Assembly: GCA_022839785.1 (NCBI GenBank)
Contig: JALHJW010000011.1
Coordinates: 29,782 to 93,781 of the forward strand
Length of the DNA stretch: 64,000 bases
Direction of reading: 5' to 3'
Source: Desulfovibrio sp.
GTDB lineage: Bacteria; Desulfobacterota; Desulfovibrionia; Desulfovibrionales; Desulfovibrionaceae
A program made the translations under genes and the position numbers. The notes beneath the pieces were generated by a model. That model ran no database searches, was not told where the DNA came from, and saw nothing but the letters and a program-made list of their open reading frames with translations. Shown in pieces: positions 18,265 to 26,852 of the stretch; position 1 is the first letter of the stretch; the number at the start of each line of letters is the position of its first letter.

Positions 18265-18429
18265 GTGTACTACACGCTGCACGACTTCATGCTGCACAGC
18301 AAGGGTGTGACCTACATCCTGATGGGCGCCGTCCTGGTGGGCATGGTCATCGTCTGGACCTTCCTGTTCGACAGGAGCGACGAGGACCGCGACCGCTTCA
18401 ACATCCAGCACGGCAAACACGAAGACTAG
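18265..18429 (+). CDS. hmcD: Small membrane subunit HmcD
   Basis: 54-aa protein with one transmembrane helix ('YILMGAVLVGMVIVWTFLF') and a charged C-terminus (DRSDEDRDRF). I chose the GTG at 18265 because GGGAGG at 18251-18256 gives a proper 8-base spacing and the resulting size of about 6 kDa agrees with the known HmcD. A GTG at 18247 directly after the hmcC stop would add six residues. Its function within Hmc is not known. Confidence 0.85.
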   Translation: MYYTLHDFMLHSKGVTYILMGAVLVGMVIVWTFLFDRSDEDRDRFNIQHGKHED

Positions 18430-18446
18430 CCGGGGGGAGAGACGTC

Positions 18447-19124
18447 ATGTACCAGTTCCTTACCGGTCCCATGCTCTGGATCAGCTTCGCGGTCTTCTTC
18501 GTCGGCCTCGCGGCCCGGGTGTACCTGTACATCAAGGGCCTGCACTGGCAGATGGACCGCGTGGCCTACGGCCACTTCAACGACCGCGGCGTCAAGTGGG
18601 CGCTGAAGTCCATCCTCTTCTGGCTGATTCCCTTCAAGCCCATGTGCTGGCAGAAGAAGCCCATCTTCCAGACGCTCTTCTTCCTGCTGCACATCGGCCT
18701 CGTCCTGGTGCCCCTGTTCCTCTACGCGCACGTCATGCTCATCGAGCAGGCCTGGGGCGTTTCCTGGCCCACCCTGCCCGGCTGGCTGGCCGACGCCCTG
18801 ACCATCGCGGCCATGGTCGCCGCGGTGATGATGGCCGTCCGCCGCGTGGCCCTGCCCGAGGTGCGCATCATCACCACGCTGCACGACTGGTTCGTGCTGC
18901 TGCTCAGCCTGGCCGTGCTGGCCACCGGCTTCTTCTCCGCCCATCAGCAGGGCGGCGGGGACGTCTGGGTGCTGGCCCACATCGCCCTGGCAGAGGCCCT
19001 GCTCATCGCCGCGCCCTTCACCAAGTTCTCCCACATCGTGCTCTTCTTCTGTTCCCGGGCGCAGATCGGGATGGACTACGGCATCAAGCGCGGTGGAGCG
19101 AAGGGCCGGGGCATCGTCTGGTAA
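18447..19124 (+). CDS. hmcE: Hmc complex membrane subunit HmcE
   Basis: 225 aa with about five hydrophobic helices and several membrane-proximal His residues ('LLHIGLVLVPLF', 'TLHDWFVLLLSLA', 'LAHIALAEALL', 'KFSHIVLFF'), resembling NarI/DsrM-type cytochrome b subunits. Heme b binding is an inference from those His residues and from the family. It sits between hmcD and hmcF, as in Desulfovibrio vulgaris, and would connect the membrane part to cytoplasmic HmcF. Confidence 0.9.
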   Translation: MYQFLTGPMLWISFAVFFVGLAARVYLYIKGLHWQMDRVAYGHFNDRGVKWALKSILFWLIPFKPMCWQKKPIFQTLFFLLHIGLVLVPLFLYAHVMLIEQAWGVSWPTLPGWLADALTIAAMVAAVMMAVRRVALPEVRIITTLHDWFVLLLSLAVLATGFFSAHQQGGGDVWVLAHIALAEALLIAAPFTKFSHIVLFFCSRAQIGMDYGIKRGGAKGRGIVW

Positions 19125-19154
19125 ACCGCTGACGTACGTACGAGGAGATGCACC

Positions 19155-20558
19155 ATGCCTGAAGGCATCCTGTGTAATAAAACGCCGATCCAGAACGAGG
19201 AGGAGCTCAAGCGCCTCCTCGCCGACACCCGCGGCAGGCAGTACTACGCCGAGATGCAGGAGCTGGAGGTCGACCGCGACAAGCTCCGCACCACGCTGGC
19301 CAACACCTTCCGCTCGCGCTTCAAGACCTGGCTGGAGATCTGCGCCCGCTGCGGCATGTGCGCGGACAGCTGCTTCCTGTACACGGTCAACCAACGCGAC
19401 CCCAAGCAGGTCCCGTCCTACAAGATCCAGTCCACCTTGGGCGAGATCGTGCGTCGCAAGGGCGACGTGGACGGCGCGTTCATGCGTCACGTCATGGAGG
19501 TGGCCTGGTCGCAGTGCACCTGCTGCAACCGCTGCGGCCAGTACTGCCCGCACGGCATCGATATCGGCGTGATGATGGGCTACACCCGCGGCCTGTGCTT
19601 CTCGCAGGGGTTCGTGCCCTGGGAGCTGAAGATCGGCTCGGGCATGCACCGCGTCTACCGCGCCCAGATGGACGTCACGCCCGAGGAGTGGGTGGAGACC
19701 TGCGAGTGGATGGCGGAGGAGCAGCAGGACGAGTGGCCTGGGCTCGAAATCCCCATCGACAAGGAAGACGCGGACATCATGTACACCTGCAATGCCCGCG
19801 AGCCCAAGCACTACCCGGAGGACCTGGCCGAGGCGGCCATCCTCTTCCACATCGCGGGCGAAAACTGGACCGTGCCGAGCAAGGGCTGGGAGCAGACCTC
19901 CCTGTCCATGTTCGCGGGCGACTGGGAAGCGTGCAAGCTGCAGGCCATGGAGGTCTACGCCGCCATGGAGCGCCTGCGGCCCAAGCGCATGGTCGGCACC
20001 GAGTGCGGCCACGCCCACCGCGCCACGGTCATCGAGGGGCCCTACTGGGCCGGATACCGCGACGGACAGCCTCCGGTCCCCTGCATCCACTACGTGGAAT
20101 GGGTGGCCGAGGCCCTGCGCACCGGCAAGCTCAAGATCGACCCGGCCAAGCGCATCAAGACGCCCGTGACCTACCAGGACTCGTGCAACTACATCCGCAA
20201 CTACGGCCTGGCCGAGATCGGACGCGAGATCCTCTCCTACATCGTGGAGCCCGGCTACCTGCGCGAGATGGCCCCGAACAAGGAGCACAACTACTGTTGC
20301 GGCGGCGGCGGCGGCTTCAACGGCATCGGCATGTTCCGGCCGCAGCGCAACAAGGCCCTGCTCATGAAGCGCGAGCAGATCCTGAACACCGGCGCCTCCA
20401 TGGTCATCGCGCCCTGCCACAACTGCTGGGACGCCATCCGCGACCTTGAAGAGGAATACGCCATCGGCATCAGCTGGTCCTTCCTCAAGCCGCTGCTCAT
20501 CCACATGGTGGAGGTGCCCGAGCACCTTAAGCCCAAGGAAGAGGACGAGGACGAATAA
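19155..20558 (+). CDS. hmcF: Hmc complex cytoplasmic subunit HmcF, HdrD-like
   Basis: 467 aa, no signal or membrane segment. Two N-terminal Cys motifs (CARCGMCADSC; CTCCNRCGQYCPHG) fit [4Fe-4S] centres. Two C-terminal CCG-type domains contain 'TECGHAHR', 'DSCNYIRNYG', 'YCCGGGGGFNG' and 'APCHNCWD', as in HdrD, GlpC and DsrK. It is the likely cytoplasmic electron acceptor/donor of the Hmc complex; its soluble partner is unknown. Last gene of the operon, followed by strong stem-loops. Confidence 0.92.
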   Translation: MPEGILCNKTPIQNEEELKRLLADTRGRQYYAEMQELEVDRDKLRTTLANTFRSRFKTWLEICARCGMCADSCFLYTVNQRDPKQVPSYKIQSTLGEIVRRKGDVDGAFMRHVMEVAWSQCTCCNRCGQYCPHGIDIGVMMGYTRGLCFSQGFVPWELKIGSGMHRVYRAQMDVTPEEWVETCEWMAEEQQDEWPGLEIPIDKEDADIMYTCNAREPKHYPEDLAEAAILFHIAGENWTVPSKGWEQTSLSMFAGDWEACKLQAMEVYAAMERLRPKRMVGTECGHAHRATVIEGPYWAGYRDGQPPVPCIHYVEWVAEALRTGKLKIDPAKRIKTPVTYQDSCNYIRNYGLAEIGREILSYIVEPGYLREMAPNKEHNYCCGGGGGFNGIGMFRPQRNKALLMKREQILNTGASMVIAPCHNCWDAIRDLEEEYAIGISWSFLKPLLIHMVEVPEHLKPKEEDEDE

Positions 20559-20629
20559 GGCGAGTCGCCGCCGGACCCCAGAAGAGGAGAGTTTCGCGAC
20601 GCTCTCTTCTCCGGAAGGCTTCGCAAGGA

Positions 20630-20666
20630 CCGCCTGCCAGGGAAACCTGGCAGGCGGTTCCGTTTT
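20630..20666 (+). terminator. Intrinsic terminator of the hmc operon
   Basis: 12-bp perfect stem (20630-20641 with 20646-20657), GAAA tetraloop, then TTCCGTTTT. A weaker stem-loop (AGAAGAG...CTCTTCT) precedes it at about 20579-20611. Confidence 0.88.
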
Positions 20667-20728
20667 GGGCATGGGCGCGATCAGCCGGGCAGGGGAGGAT
20701 AATGAGCAGCATCCACCCTCGCCACGCA

Positions 20729-20762
20729 AAAGGCCCTGCCGTCCGTTCGGACGACAGGGCCG
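20729..20762 (-). terminator. Intrinsic terminator of the molybdopterin oxidoreductase gene
   Basis: On the minus strand a GC-rich hairpin (GGCCCTG...CAGGGCC with an inner GTCCG/CGGAC stem) is followed by TTTT. It lies 34 bases beyond the stop codon. Confidence 0.8.
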
Positions 20763-20795
20763 TGTTGGCCGGGCGCGGATGGTTTCGGCGTCGCG

Positions 20796-22877
20796 CTAGG
20801 CTTTCTCGACCTTGATGAAGTGCTCCTGCATGCAAATGTAGCCGCCTTCCTTGGACCAGTTCTCCAGGCCTCCGGGCATCAGGGCGTTGTCGGCCACGCC
20901 CTTGCCGTAGGCCCTGGACTCGGGCGGCAGCTTGTGGCCGAAGCCGTGGATCATGAAGGCGGCCTCGGGATGCACGTAGGAGGTGACGAAGGCCTTCATG
21001 ACGCCGGAGTGGCTGCCGCCGGAGACCTTGACCAGATCGCCGCTGGCCACGCCCATCTCCTTGGCCGCGGCGTCGTTCAGCCAGAGCACGTTCTCGGGCA
21101 TCTGCTCGAAGAGCAGGCGGTTGTTCACGGTGTGGCCCTGGGTGTGCACGCCGCAGCGGCCGAAGATGATGCGGAACGAGCCCGCGGGCGGTTTGGCCGG
21201 GGAGACGTAGGGCTTGAGGCTGGCCATGCCCTCCTGCTCCCACTTGGGGTGGATCATCTCCAGCTTGCCCGACGGAGTCGGGATCTTCACGGCGGCGATG
21301 TCCTGGTAGACCGGCTTGGGCGCAAGCTCGGCAAAGCCCTTGTCCTCGAAGTCCACGATGGTCTTGCCCGTGCCTTCGAGTTGGTAGCTCCACATGGCCT
21401 CGGCGCTCTCGAACGCCAGGGCGTCCATGCCCATGGCCTTGGAGATGCCCGCCAGAATCTCCCAGTCGGCCCTGGTGTCGTAGCGCGGCTGGATGGCCCG
21501 CTGGCGCACGAAGAACTGGGGCTTGAGGCCGCCCTTGGAAGCGATGGGGGACTCGCGTTCGAGATAGGGCGACATGGGCAGGACCACGTCCGCGTTCCAG
21601 GCCGTGTCGGACCAGGAGAAGGTGATGGCCACGAGCAGTTCGAGCTTCTCCCATTTCTTGAGCAAGGTCTCGGGATCGGGGAAGGCCATCATGGGGTCGT
21701 GGCGGTGGCAGATGTAGGCGCGCACCGGATAGGGGTCACCGCTCTCGATGGCGTCGTAGGCCAGGTTGATGAGGCCGGGGCCCGCGTCGATGTGGGGCAG
21801 CTTCCAGCCCGCGCCGTCGGCGCGCTTGGCCTCGGGCTTGGGGAAAAGGTCCACGAACTTCTTCAGGCCCTTGGCGCCCACGTCGCCGGGCTTGTTGGCG
21901 AAAGGCAGGCCGCCCTTGGCCCCGATGGCGCCGAGCAGGGCGTTGATGATGTAGGCCGTGCGCGAGACGTGGAAGGAGTCCTGGTAGCGCGCGGTCATCC
22001 AGCCGGGGTGCCAGATCACGGCGGGCGCGGCCTCGACCAGCTGGTCCACGAAGGCGCGCAGGGCCTTCTCGGAGATGCCGCATTCCTCGGCCGCCCACTT
22101 GGCGGTGTAGGGCCGGATGAACTTGACCAGATCGTCGAAGCCGTTGACGTACGTGTCGACGTATTCCTTGTTGAATTTGCCGAGGTCGATGAGGGTGTGG
22201 ATCACGCCCAGGTTGAAGGCGTAGTCCGTGCCCGGGCGGACCATGAAGAAATTCGTGGCCTTGCCCGCGGTGACCGTGGCGCGCACGTCGATGACGGTCA
22301 TCTCGCCGCCCGCGTTCAGGGCGTCGAGCACGGAGTTGACCTCGGCCACGTTGATGGCTTCGAGGATGTTCCTGGTCTGCAGGACCAGATGCTTGCAGTT
22401 TTTGTAGTCGTAGACCAGCTCCTTGCGCCCGATGCCGACCACGGATTTGCAGGCGTGCTGGACGCCCCGGGCGCAGGCGCTGTCATGGTTATGGTAATTG
22501 GGCGATCCTAGACCGCGCACGAAGGCCTGATGTAAATCCACGAACGGACCGCCGCGGTCGGACCAGATCACGGACTCCTTGCCGTATTTGCTCTGGATGG
22601 TCTTGAGCTTCTCGGCCACGTAGGCGAAGGCTTCGTCCCAGGTGGCGCGGCGCCACTTGCCTTCGCCGCGTTTGCCTTCGCGGATCATGGGGTACTGCGG
22701 CCGTTCGTCGTCCTGGGTCAGGGCGTAGCCCGCTGCGCCGCGGGCGCACAGCGCCCCTTTGAGCGCCGAGTGCGGGTTGCCCTGGATGAACAGGACCTCG
22801 TTGTTGGCCACATCGACCTGGATGGGGCAGCGCACTGTGCACATGCCGCACACGCTGTAAACCTTGTGCTTCGCCAT
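20796..22877 (-). CDS. Cytoplasmic molybdopterin (CISM family) oxidoreductase, orphan catalytic subunit
   Basis: 693-aa molybdenum- or tungsten-bis-PGD enzyme of the DMSO-reductase superfamily. [4Fe-4S] ligands are Cys10, Cys13, Cys17 and Cys44. The likely metal ligand is Cys135 in 'HDSACARGVQHA'. The C-terminal molydopterin dinucleotide-binding domain starts near 'FRIIFGRCGVHTQGHTVNN'. It is closest in style to PhsA/PsrA-type thiosulfate/polysulfide reductases, but it has no Tat signal and no adjacent Fe-S or membrane subunit. The ATG at 22877 has GGAGG 6 bases upstream; a longer in-frame start at 23057 lacks support. It is convergent with hmcF and divergent from nuoA. The substrate is unknown. 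Confidence 0.82.
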   Translation of the reverse strand: MAKHKVYSVCGMCTVRCPIQVDVANNEVLFIQGNPHSALKGALCARGAAGYALTQDDERPQYPMIREGKRGEGKWRRATWDEAFAYVAEKLKTIQSKYGKESVIWSDRGGPFVDLHQAFVRGLGSPNYHNHDSACARGVQHACKSVVGIGRKELVYDYKNCKHLVLQTRNILEAINVAEVNSVLDALNAGGEMTVIDVRATVTAGKATNFFMVRPGTDYAFNLGVIHTLIDLGKFNKEYVDTYVNGFDDLVKFIRPYTAKWAAEECGISEKALRAFVDQLVEAAPAVIWHPGWMTARYQDSFHVSRTAYIINALLGAIGAKGGLPFANKPGDVGAKGLKKFVDLFPKPEAKRADGAGWKLPHIDAGPGLINLAYDAIESGDPYPVRAYICHRHDPMMAFPDPETLLKKWEKLELLVAITFSWSDTAWNADVVLPMSPYLERESPIASKGGLKPQFFVRQRAIQPRYDTRADWEILAGISKAMGMDALAFESAEAMWSYQLEGTGKTIVDFEDKGFAELAPKPVYQDIAAVKIPTPSGKLEMIHPKWEQEGMASLKPYVSPAKPPAGSFRIIFGRCGVHTQGHTVNNRLLFEQMPENVLWLNDAAAKEMGVASGDLVKVSGGSHSGVMKAFVTSYVHPEAAFMIHGFGHKLPPESRAYGKGVADNALMPGGLENWSKEGGYICMQEHFIKVEKA

Positions 22878-23195
22878 GGGAGCCCTCCGCATGCATAGTG
22901 AAGCCGCCCGAAACGGTTGGGAAAGGGCGACAGACTTATGTCCCGATGTCAGCGGACGTAGCAGGCTTGGTCGAAGATAGGCAAGCGCAGGGCGAATTTG
23001 TGAAATAACAGGCGAAGGGCAGGGGGGCGCGCCCGGGGTGCTTGTTCCGTAATTCACGAATGGCCCGTGAAATATCGCAAGGGGGATTGACGCAGTTACG
23101 GCTTTGTGCTTTCTCTAGTAACATCATTCACATGACCAGAGTCCGGCGGCTCAGGACTCCCTCCGTGCACGTCAAACAGATAAAGGGGGGCTGAA
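22878..23195 (+). promoter_or_regulatory. Divergent regulatory region between Mo-oxidoreductase and nuo operons
   Basis: 318 bases without a gene. It contains an inverted repeat TTCACG (23053-23058) / CGTGAA (23066-23071) with 7-base spacing, a possible operator, and a TTGACG at 23087-23092 with no good -10 at 17 bases. I could not place either promoter confidently; no sigma54-type -24/-12 pair with correct spacing was found. Confidence 0.4.
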
Positions 23196-23576
23196 GTGGT
23201 CTTTTCTTGGCTCAATCTGGCTATCGTACTTGCGCTGTGCGCCGGTGCGGCCTTTGCAGCGGGACCCCTGGCGGGTTCCGTTCTTTTGGCCCCCCGTTGG
23301 CGCGGCGGCGACCATTCCATGCCGTACGAGTGCGGCATGGAGCCCCACGGCGCGTCCTGGATGCGCTTCACCGTCAACTATTGGCTCTACGCGCTCATTT
23401 TCCTCGCCTTCGACGTGGACGTCCTCTACCTCTTCCCGGTGGCGGCGCATTACGTGCATTCCGAGGGATGGCTGCCCCTGGTCAAGGTGACGATCTTCAT
23501 CGTCGTCCTGGCCCTGGGCATCGTGTACTTCTGGCGGAAAGGAGTCTTCGCATGGCCGCGCCGGATCAGCGAATAA
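23196..23576 (+). CDS. nuoA: NADH-quinone oxidoreductase-type subunit A
   Basis: 126 aa, three transmembrane segments, and the NuoA signature 'PYECGMEPHG' with 'FLAFDVDVLYLFP' in the second helix (the conserved acidic pair). GTG start with AAAGGGGGG upstream. First gene of an operon A-B-C-D-H-I-J-K followed by antiporter subunits; NuoE, F and G are absent, so the name NADH dehydrogenase should not be taken literally. It overlaps nuoB by 25 bases. Confidence 0.95.
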   Translation: MVFSWLNLAIVLALCAGAAFAAGPLAGSVLLAPRWRGGDHSMPYECGMEPHGASWMRFTVNYWLYALIFLAFDVDVLYLFPVAAHYVHSEGWLPLVKVTIFIVVLALGIVYFWRKGVFAWPRRISE

Positions 23577-24097
23577 GGCCCGTGGAAGGGGGCGTCGAGC
23601 CGCCGCTCGTCAACGTTCCCCCGCTCAACCAGTTCTTCGACCTGTGCCGCGCCATGTCGCTCTGGCCCATGACCTTCGGTCTGGCCTGCTGCGCCATCGA
23701 GATGATGGCCGTGGGCATGGCGCGCTTCGACATCTCGCGCTACGGCGCGGAGGTCTTCCGCCCCTCGCCCCGCCAGTCCGACCTGATGATCGTGGCCGGC
23801 ACAGTGGCCAAGAAGATGGCGCCGGCCGTGGTCCGGCTCTACGAGCAGATGCCCTCGCCCAAGTACGTCATGGCCCTGGGCAACTGCGCCATCTCCGGCG
23901 GCCCCTTCTCCTTCAAGGGGCAGTACGGGATCATCGAGGGCGTCGACAAGCTCGTCCCGGTGGACGTCTACGTGCCCGGCTGCCCGCCCCGGCCCGAAGC
24001 GCTGCTGGAGGGCCTTTTCCAGCTCCAGCAGAAACTGACCGGCAAGCGCTTCTGGCCCGCGCCGAAGCTGCCCCCGCTGGAAGGAGAGCAGGCATGA
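23552..24097 (+). CDS. nuoB: Complex I subunit B (N2 cluster)
   Basis: 181 aa, peripheral subunit holding the terminal [4Fe-4S] cluster N2 that reduces quinone. The Cys ligands are visible as the tandem pair in 'GLACCAIE', then 'GNCAISGG' and 'VPGCPPRPE'. The ATG at 23552 lies inside the end of nuoA and has AAAGGAG upstream. The stop overlaps nuoC (ATGA). Confidence 0.95.
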   Translation: MAAPDQRIRPVEGGVEPPLVNVPPLNQFFDLCRAMSLWPMTFGLACCAIEMMAVGMARFDISRYGAEVFRPSPRQSDLMIVAGTVAKKMAPAVVRLYEQMPSPKYVMALGNCAISGGPFSFKGQYGIIEGVDKLVPVDVYVPGCPPRPEALLEGLFQLQQKLTGKRFWPAPKLPPLEGEQA

Positions 24098-24696
24098 GCG
24101 GACGCAACCTTTCCTTCCCCAAGCTCTGCGCCCTGGGCGGCGACATGGGGCAGATGGGCATCGCCGAGATCCATCACGTGCGGCCCTCGCAGGTGCGCGG
24201 CGCGGCCTCGCTGCTCCTGGACAGGGGCTGGTTCATCGAGACCATCGCCTGCCTCGACCTGCGCGAGGGCATCCTGGTCAACTACTTCTATGCCCACTTC
24301 ACCGAGCCCGGCCGCATCGTGGTCCGGACTCTGGTGCAGCGCGAGGAGCCCGAAGTCCCGTCCATCGCGGACATCTTTCAGGGCGCGGAATGGCACGAGC
24401 GCGAGGCGGCCGAGATGTCTGGCGTGCGCTTCCCGGGCAACCCCAATCCGCTCCCGTTGCTGCTCTCCGAGGACGAGGAGAGCCATCCGCTGCAAAAGGC
24501 CTTCGAGGACAGAAAGCCCATCTCCAACATCGTGGACGAGTTCATCAAAGCCGAGTGCTGGCCCGCCTTCATCTCCCGCGAGGAGATCGAGGCCGAGGCC
24601 GAGAAGAGGGCCGAGGAGGCCGCAGCGGCCAAGGCCGCTGCGGACGCGCCCGCCGCGCCCAAGGCCGCCAAGGCGGCAAAGGAGGCCGAGGCATGA
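24094..24696 (+). CDS. nuoC: Complex I subunit C (30-kDa)
   Basis: 200 aa, connecting-module protein next to NuoD. The core (about residues 20-140) includes 'VPSIADIFQGAEWHEREAAEMSGV', the classic 30-kDa subunit motif. A tail of about 40 residues is Ala/Lys/Glu-rich ('EKRAEEAAAAKAAADAP') and not part of the usual fold. Four-base overlaps on both sides (ATGA) indicate translational coupling with nuoB and nuoD. nuoC and nuoD are separate here, unlike the fused form in E. coli. Confidence 0.93.
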   Translation: MSGRNLSFPKLCALGGDMGQMGIAEIHHVRPSQVRGAASLLLDRGWFIETIACLDLREGILVNYFYAHFTEPGRIVVRTLVQREEPEVPSIADIFQGAEWHEREAAEMSGVRFPGNPNPLPLLLSEDEESHPLQKAFEDRKPISNIVDEFIKAECWPAFISREEIEAEAEKRAEEAAAAKAAADAPAAPKAAKAAKEAEA

Positions 24697-25844
24697 GCGT
24701 CTTCCCCAAAGGCGACTTCTACACCCGGCACTTCCAGCCCTCGGGAAAAGAGGAGACGCTGGTGGTGAACATGGGTCCGCAGCATCCGTCCACCCACGGC
24801 GTGCTGCGGATCATTGTTGAACTGGACGGCGAATACATCCTGCGCTGCGAGCCTGTGCTCGGCTACGTGCACCGCATGCACGAGAAGATGGGCGAGAACC
24901 GCTCCTGGGTGCAGTACTGGCCCAATACCGGCCGCGTGGACTACCTGCACGCCCTGGCCTGGAACTGGGCCTACGCGGGCGCGGTGGAGAAGCTGGCCGG
25001 GATCGAGGTGCCGGAGCGCGCCGAGTACATCCGGGTCATCACCTGCGAACTGAACCGCGTCTCCTCCCACCTCCTGTGGTGGGGCGCGTACCTGCTGGAC
25101 CTGGGCGCGTTCACGCCCATCATGTACGCCTTCGATGATCGCGAAGAGATCATGGACATGCTGCAGATGCCCACGGGCTCGCGGCTGACCTACTGCTACT
25201 ACCGTTTCGGCGGCGTCTCGGCCGACCTCTCGGACGAATTCCTGAAGCGCCTCTCCAGGTTCATCCCCTACCTGCGCTCGCGGCTGCCCATGTACCGCGA
25301 CCTTGTCACCGAGAACGTGATCCTCAGAAAGCGCGTCGAGGACGTCGGCCACATCGACGAGGACATGTGCCGCCGTTACGGCTGCACCGGCCCGGTGGTG
25401 CGCGGCGCGGGCGTGGCCTACGACGTGCGCAAGGCGGAACCCTATTCGGTCTATGACCGCTTCGATTTCCGCATCCCGACCTACCCCGAAGCCGACGCCT
25501 TCGCGCGCTACATGGTGCGCATGGACGAGATCGAGGAGTCGCTGAAGATCATCGAACAGGCCATCGCCACCATCCCGGACGGCCCCTATCTCTCCAAGAG
25601 CGCGCCCAAGCCCAAGTGGAGCGCGCCCAAGGGCGAGGCCTGCTTCGCCGTGGAAGGCGCGCGCGGCAAGATCACCTACTACGTGGCTTCGGACGGCGGC
25701 CGCACGCCCTACCGGGTCAAGCTGCGCTCCCCCTCCTACTGCAACCTGTCCTGCTTCGCCGAGGCGGCCAAGGGCGTGATCCTGGCCGACGCGGTCTCCA
25801 TCCTGGGAAGCCTGGACCTCGTCATTCCGGAGATCGACAGATGA
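24693..25844 (+). CDS. nuoD: Complex I subunit D (49-kDa)
   Basis: 383 aa, forms the quinone-binding cavity with NuoB. 'MGPQHPSTHGVLR' holds the His associated with quinone reduction; 'GYVHRMHEKMGENR' and 'YPEADAFARYMVRMDEIEESL' are standard. Size agrees with bacterial NuoD. The start overlaps nuoC and the stop overlaps nuoH by 4 bases. Confidence 0.96.
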   Translation: MSVFPKGDFYTRHFQPSGKEETLVVNMGPQHPSTHGVLRIIVELDGEYILRCEPVLGYVHRMHEKMGENRSWVQYWPNTGRVDYLHALAWNWAYAGAVEKLAGIEVPERAEYIRVITCELNRVSSHLLWWGAYLLDLGAFTPIMYAFDDREEIMDMLQMPTGSRLTYCYYRFGGVSADLSDEFLKRLSRFIPYLRSRLPMYRDLVTENVILRKRVEDVGHIDEDMCRRYGCTGPVVRGAGVAYDVRKAEPYSVYDRFDFRIPTYPEADAFARYMVRMDEIEESLKIIEQAIATIPDGPYLSKSAPKPKWSAPKGEACFAVEGARGKITYYVASDGGRTPYRVKLRSPSYCNLSCFAEAAKGVILADAVSILGSLDLVIPEIDR

Positions 25845-26842
25845 ACATCTCCAACTGGACGGCACCCGATCCCTTCGTCACCACTCCGGACATGCTCATC
25901 CGGCTGGTGGTGGGCCTCCTGGCCCTGGCCGCCTTCGTGGGCGCCAACGCCACCATCCTGGTCTACGTCGAGCGAAAGGTCGCCGGCTTCATCCAGCGGC
26001 GTCCCGGCCCCTTCGAGGTGGGCCCTCAGGGCATACTGCAGACCATCGCCGACGCGGCCAAGCTCATCGGCAAGCAGCTCGTCACCCCGCGGGGGTCGGA
26101 CGGCTTCCTCTTCTGGCTGGCCCCCATCGTGGGCTTCCTGCCGGTTTTCGTGATGTTCCTGCCCATCCCCTGGGGCGAGTCCACCTACGTCGTGCAGTCG
26201 GACGTGGGCGTGCTGCTGATCCTCGCCTTCGCGGGCTTCGGCGTGCTCTCGCTGTGCCTGGCGGGCTGGGCCTCGGCCAGCAAGTGGGGCCTGATCGGCG
26301 CGGCCCGCGCCGTGGCCCAGAGCGTGGGCTACGAGATTCCGCTGCTCCTGGCGGTGCTCGCGGTCTGCTTCTCCCACGGCTCCATGGACCTGATGGCCAT
26401 CGTCAAGGAGCAGGGCGGCTGGCCCTGGCAGTGGAACGTGGCCACGCAGCCCCTGGCCTTCTTCATCTACTTCGTCTGCGCCCTGGCCGAGACCAACCGC
26501 GCGCCCTTCGACCTGCCCGAGGCGGAGTCGGAACTGACCGCGGGCTTCCACACGGAATACTCGGGCATGGGCTTCGGCCTCTTTTTCCTGGCCGAGTACG
26601 CGAACATGATCGTGGTCTGCTCCATGGCCACGGCGCTCTTCCTGGGCGGCTTCCAGGGCCCGGCCGCGCCCGGCCCCTGGTGGTTCCTGCTCAAGGTCTA
26701 CGGCCTGCTCCTGGTCATGATGTGGATGCGCTGGACGTACCCCCGCGTGCGCTTCGACCAGCTCCTGAACCTGAACTGGAAGTGGCTGCTGCCGCTGGCC
26801 ACGCTGAACCTTCTGGCCACCGCCGTGGCCCTGAAGCTCTAG
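25841..26842 (+). CDS. nuoH: Complex I subunit H
   Basis: 333 aa, eight or so transmembrane helices linking the quinone site to the pump. Signatures: 'ERKVAGFIQRRPGP', 'GILQTIADAAKLIGKQ' and 'AETNRAPFDLPEAESELTAG'. The acidic residues of the E-channel are retained in these motifs. The ATG overlaps the nuoD stop. Confidence 0.96.
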   Translation: MNISNWTAPDPFVTTPDMLIRLVVGLLALAAFVGANATILVYVERKVAGFIQRRPGPFEVGPQGILQTIADAAKLIGKQLVTPRGSDGFLFWLAPIVGFLPVFVMFLPIPWGESTYVVQSDVGVLLILAFAGFGVLSLCLAGWASASKWGLIGAARAVAQSVGYEIPLLLAVLAVCFSHGSMDLMAIVKEQGGWPWQWNVATQPLAFFIYFVCALAETNRAPFDLPEAESELTAGFHTEYSGMGFGLFFLAEYANMIVVCSMATALFLGGFQGPAAPGPWWFLLKVYGLLLVMMWMRWTYPRVRFDQLLNLNWKWLLPLATLNLLATAVALKL

Positions 26843-26852
26843 GGGAGGCGGT

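Noticed and set aside
23061..23080. TGGCCCG...GC resembling a sigma54 -24/-12 promoter before nuoA
   Set aside because: The GC dinucleotide of the -12 element is not at the required distance.
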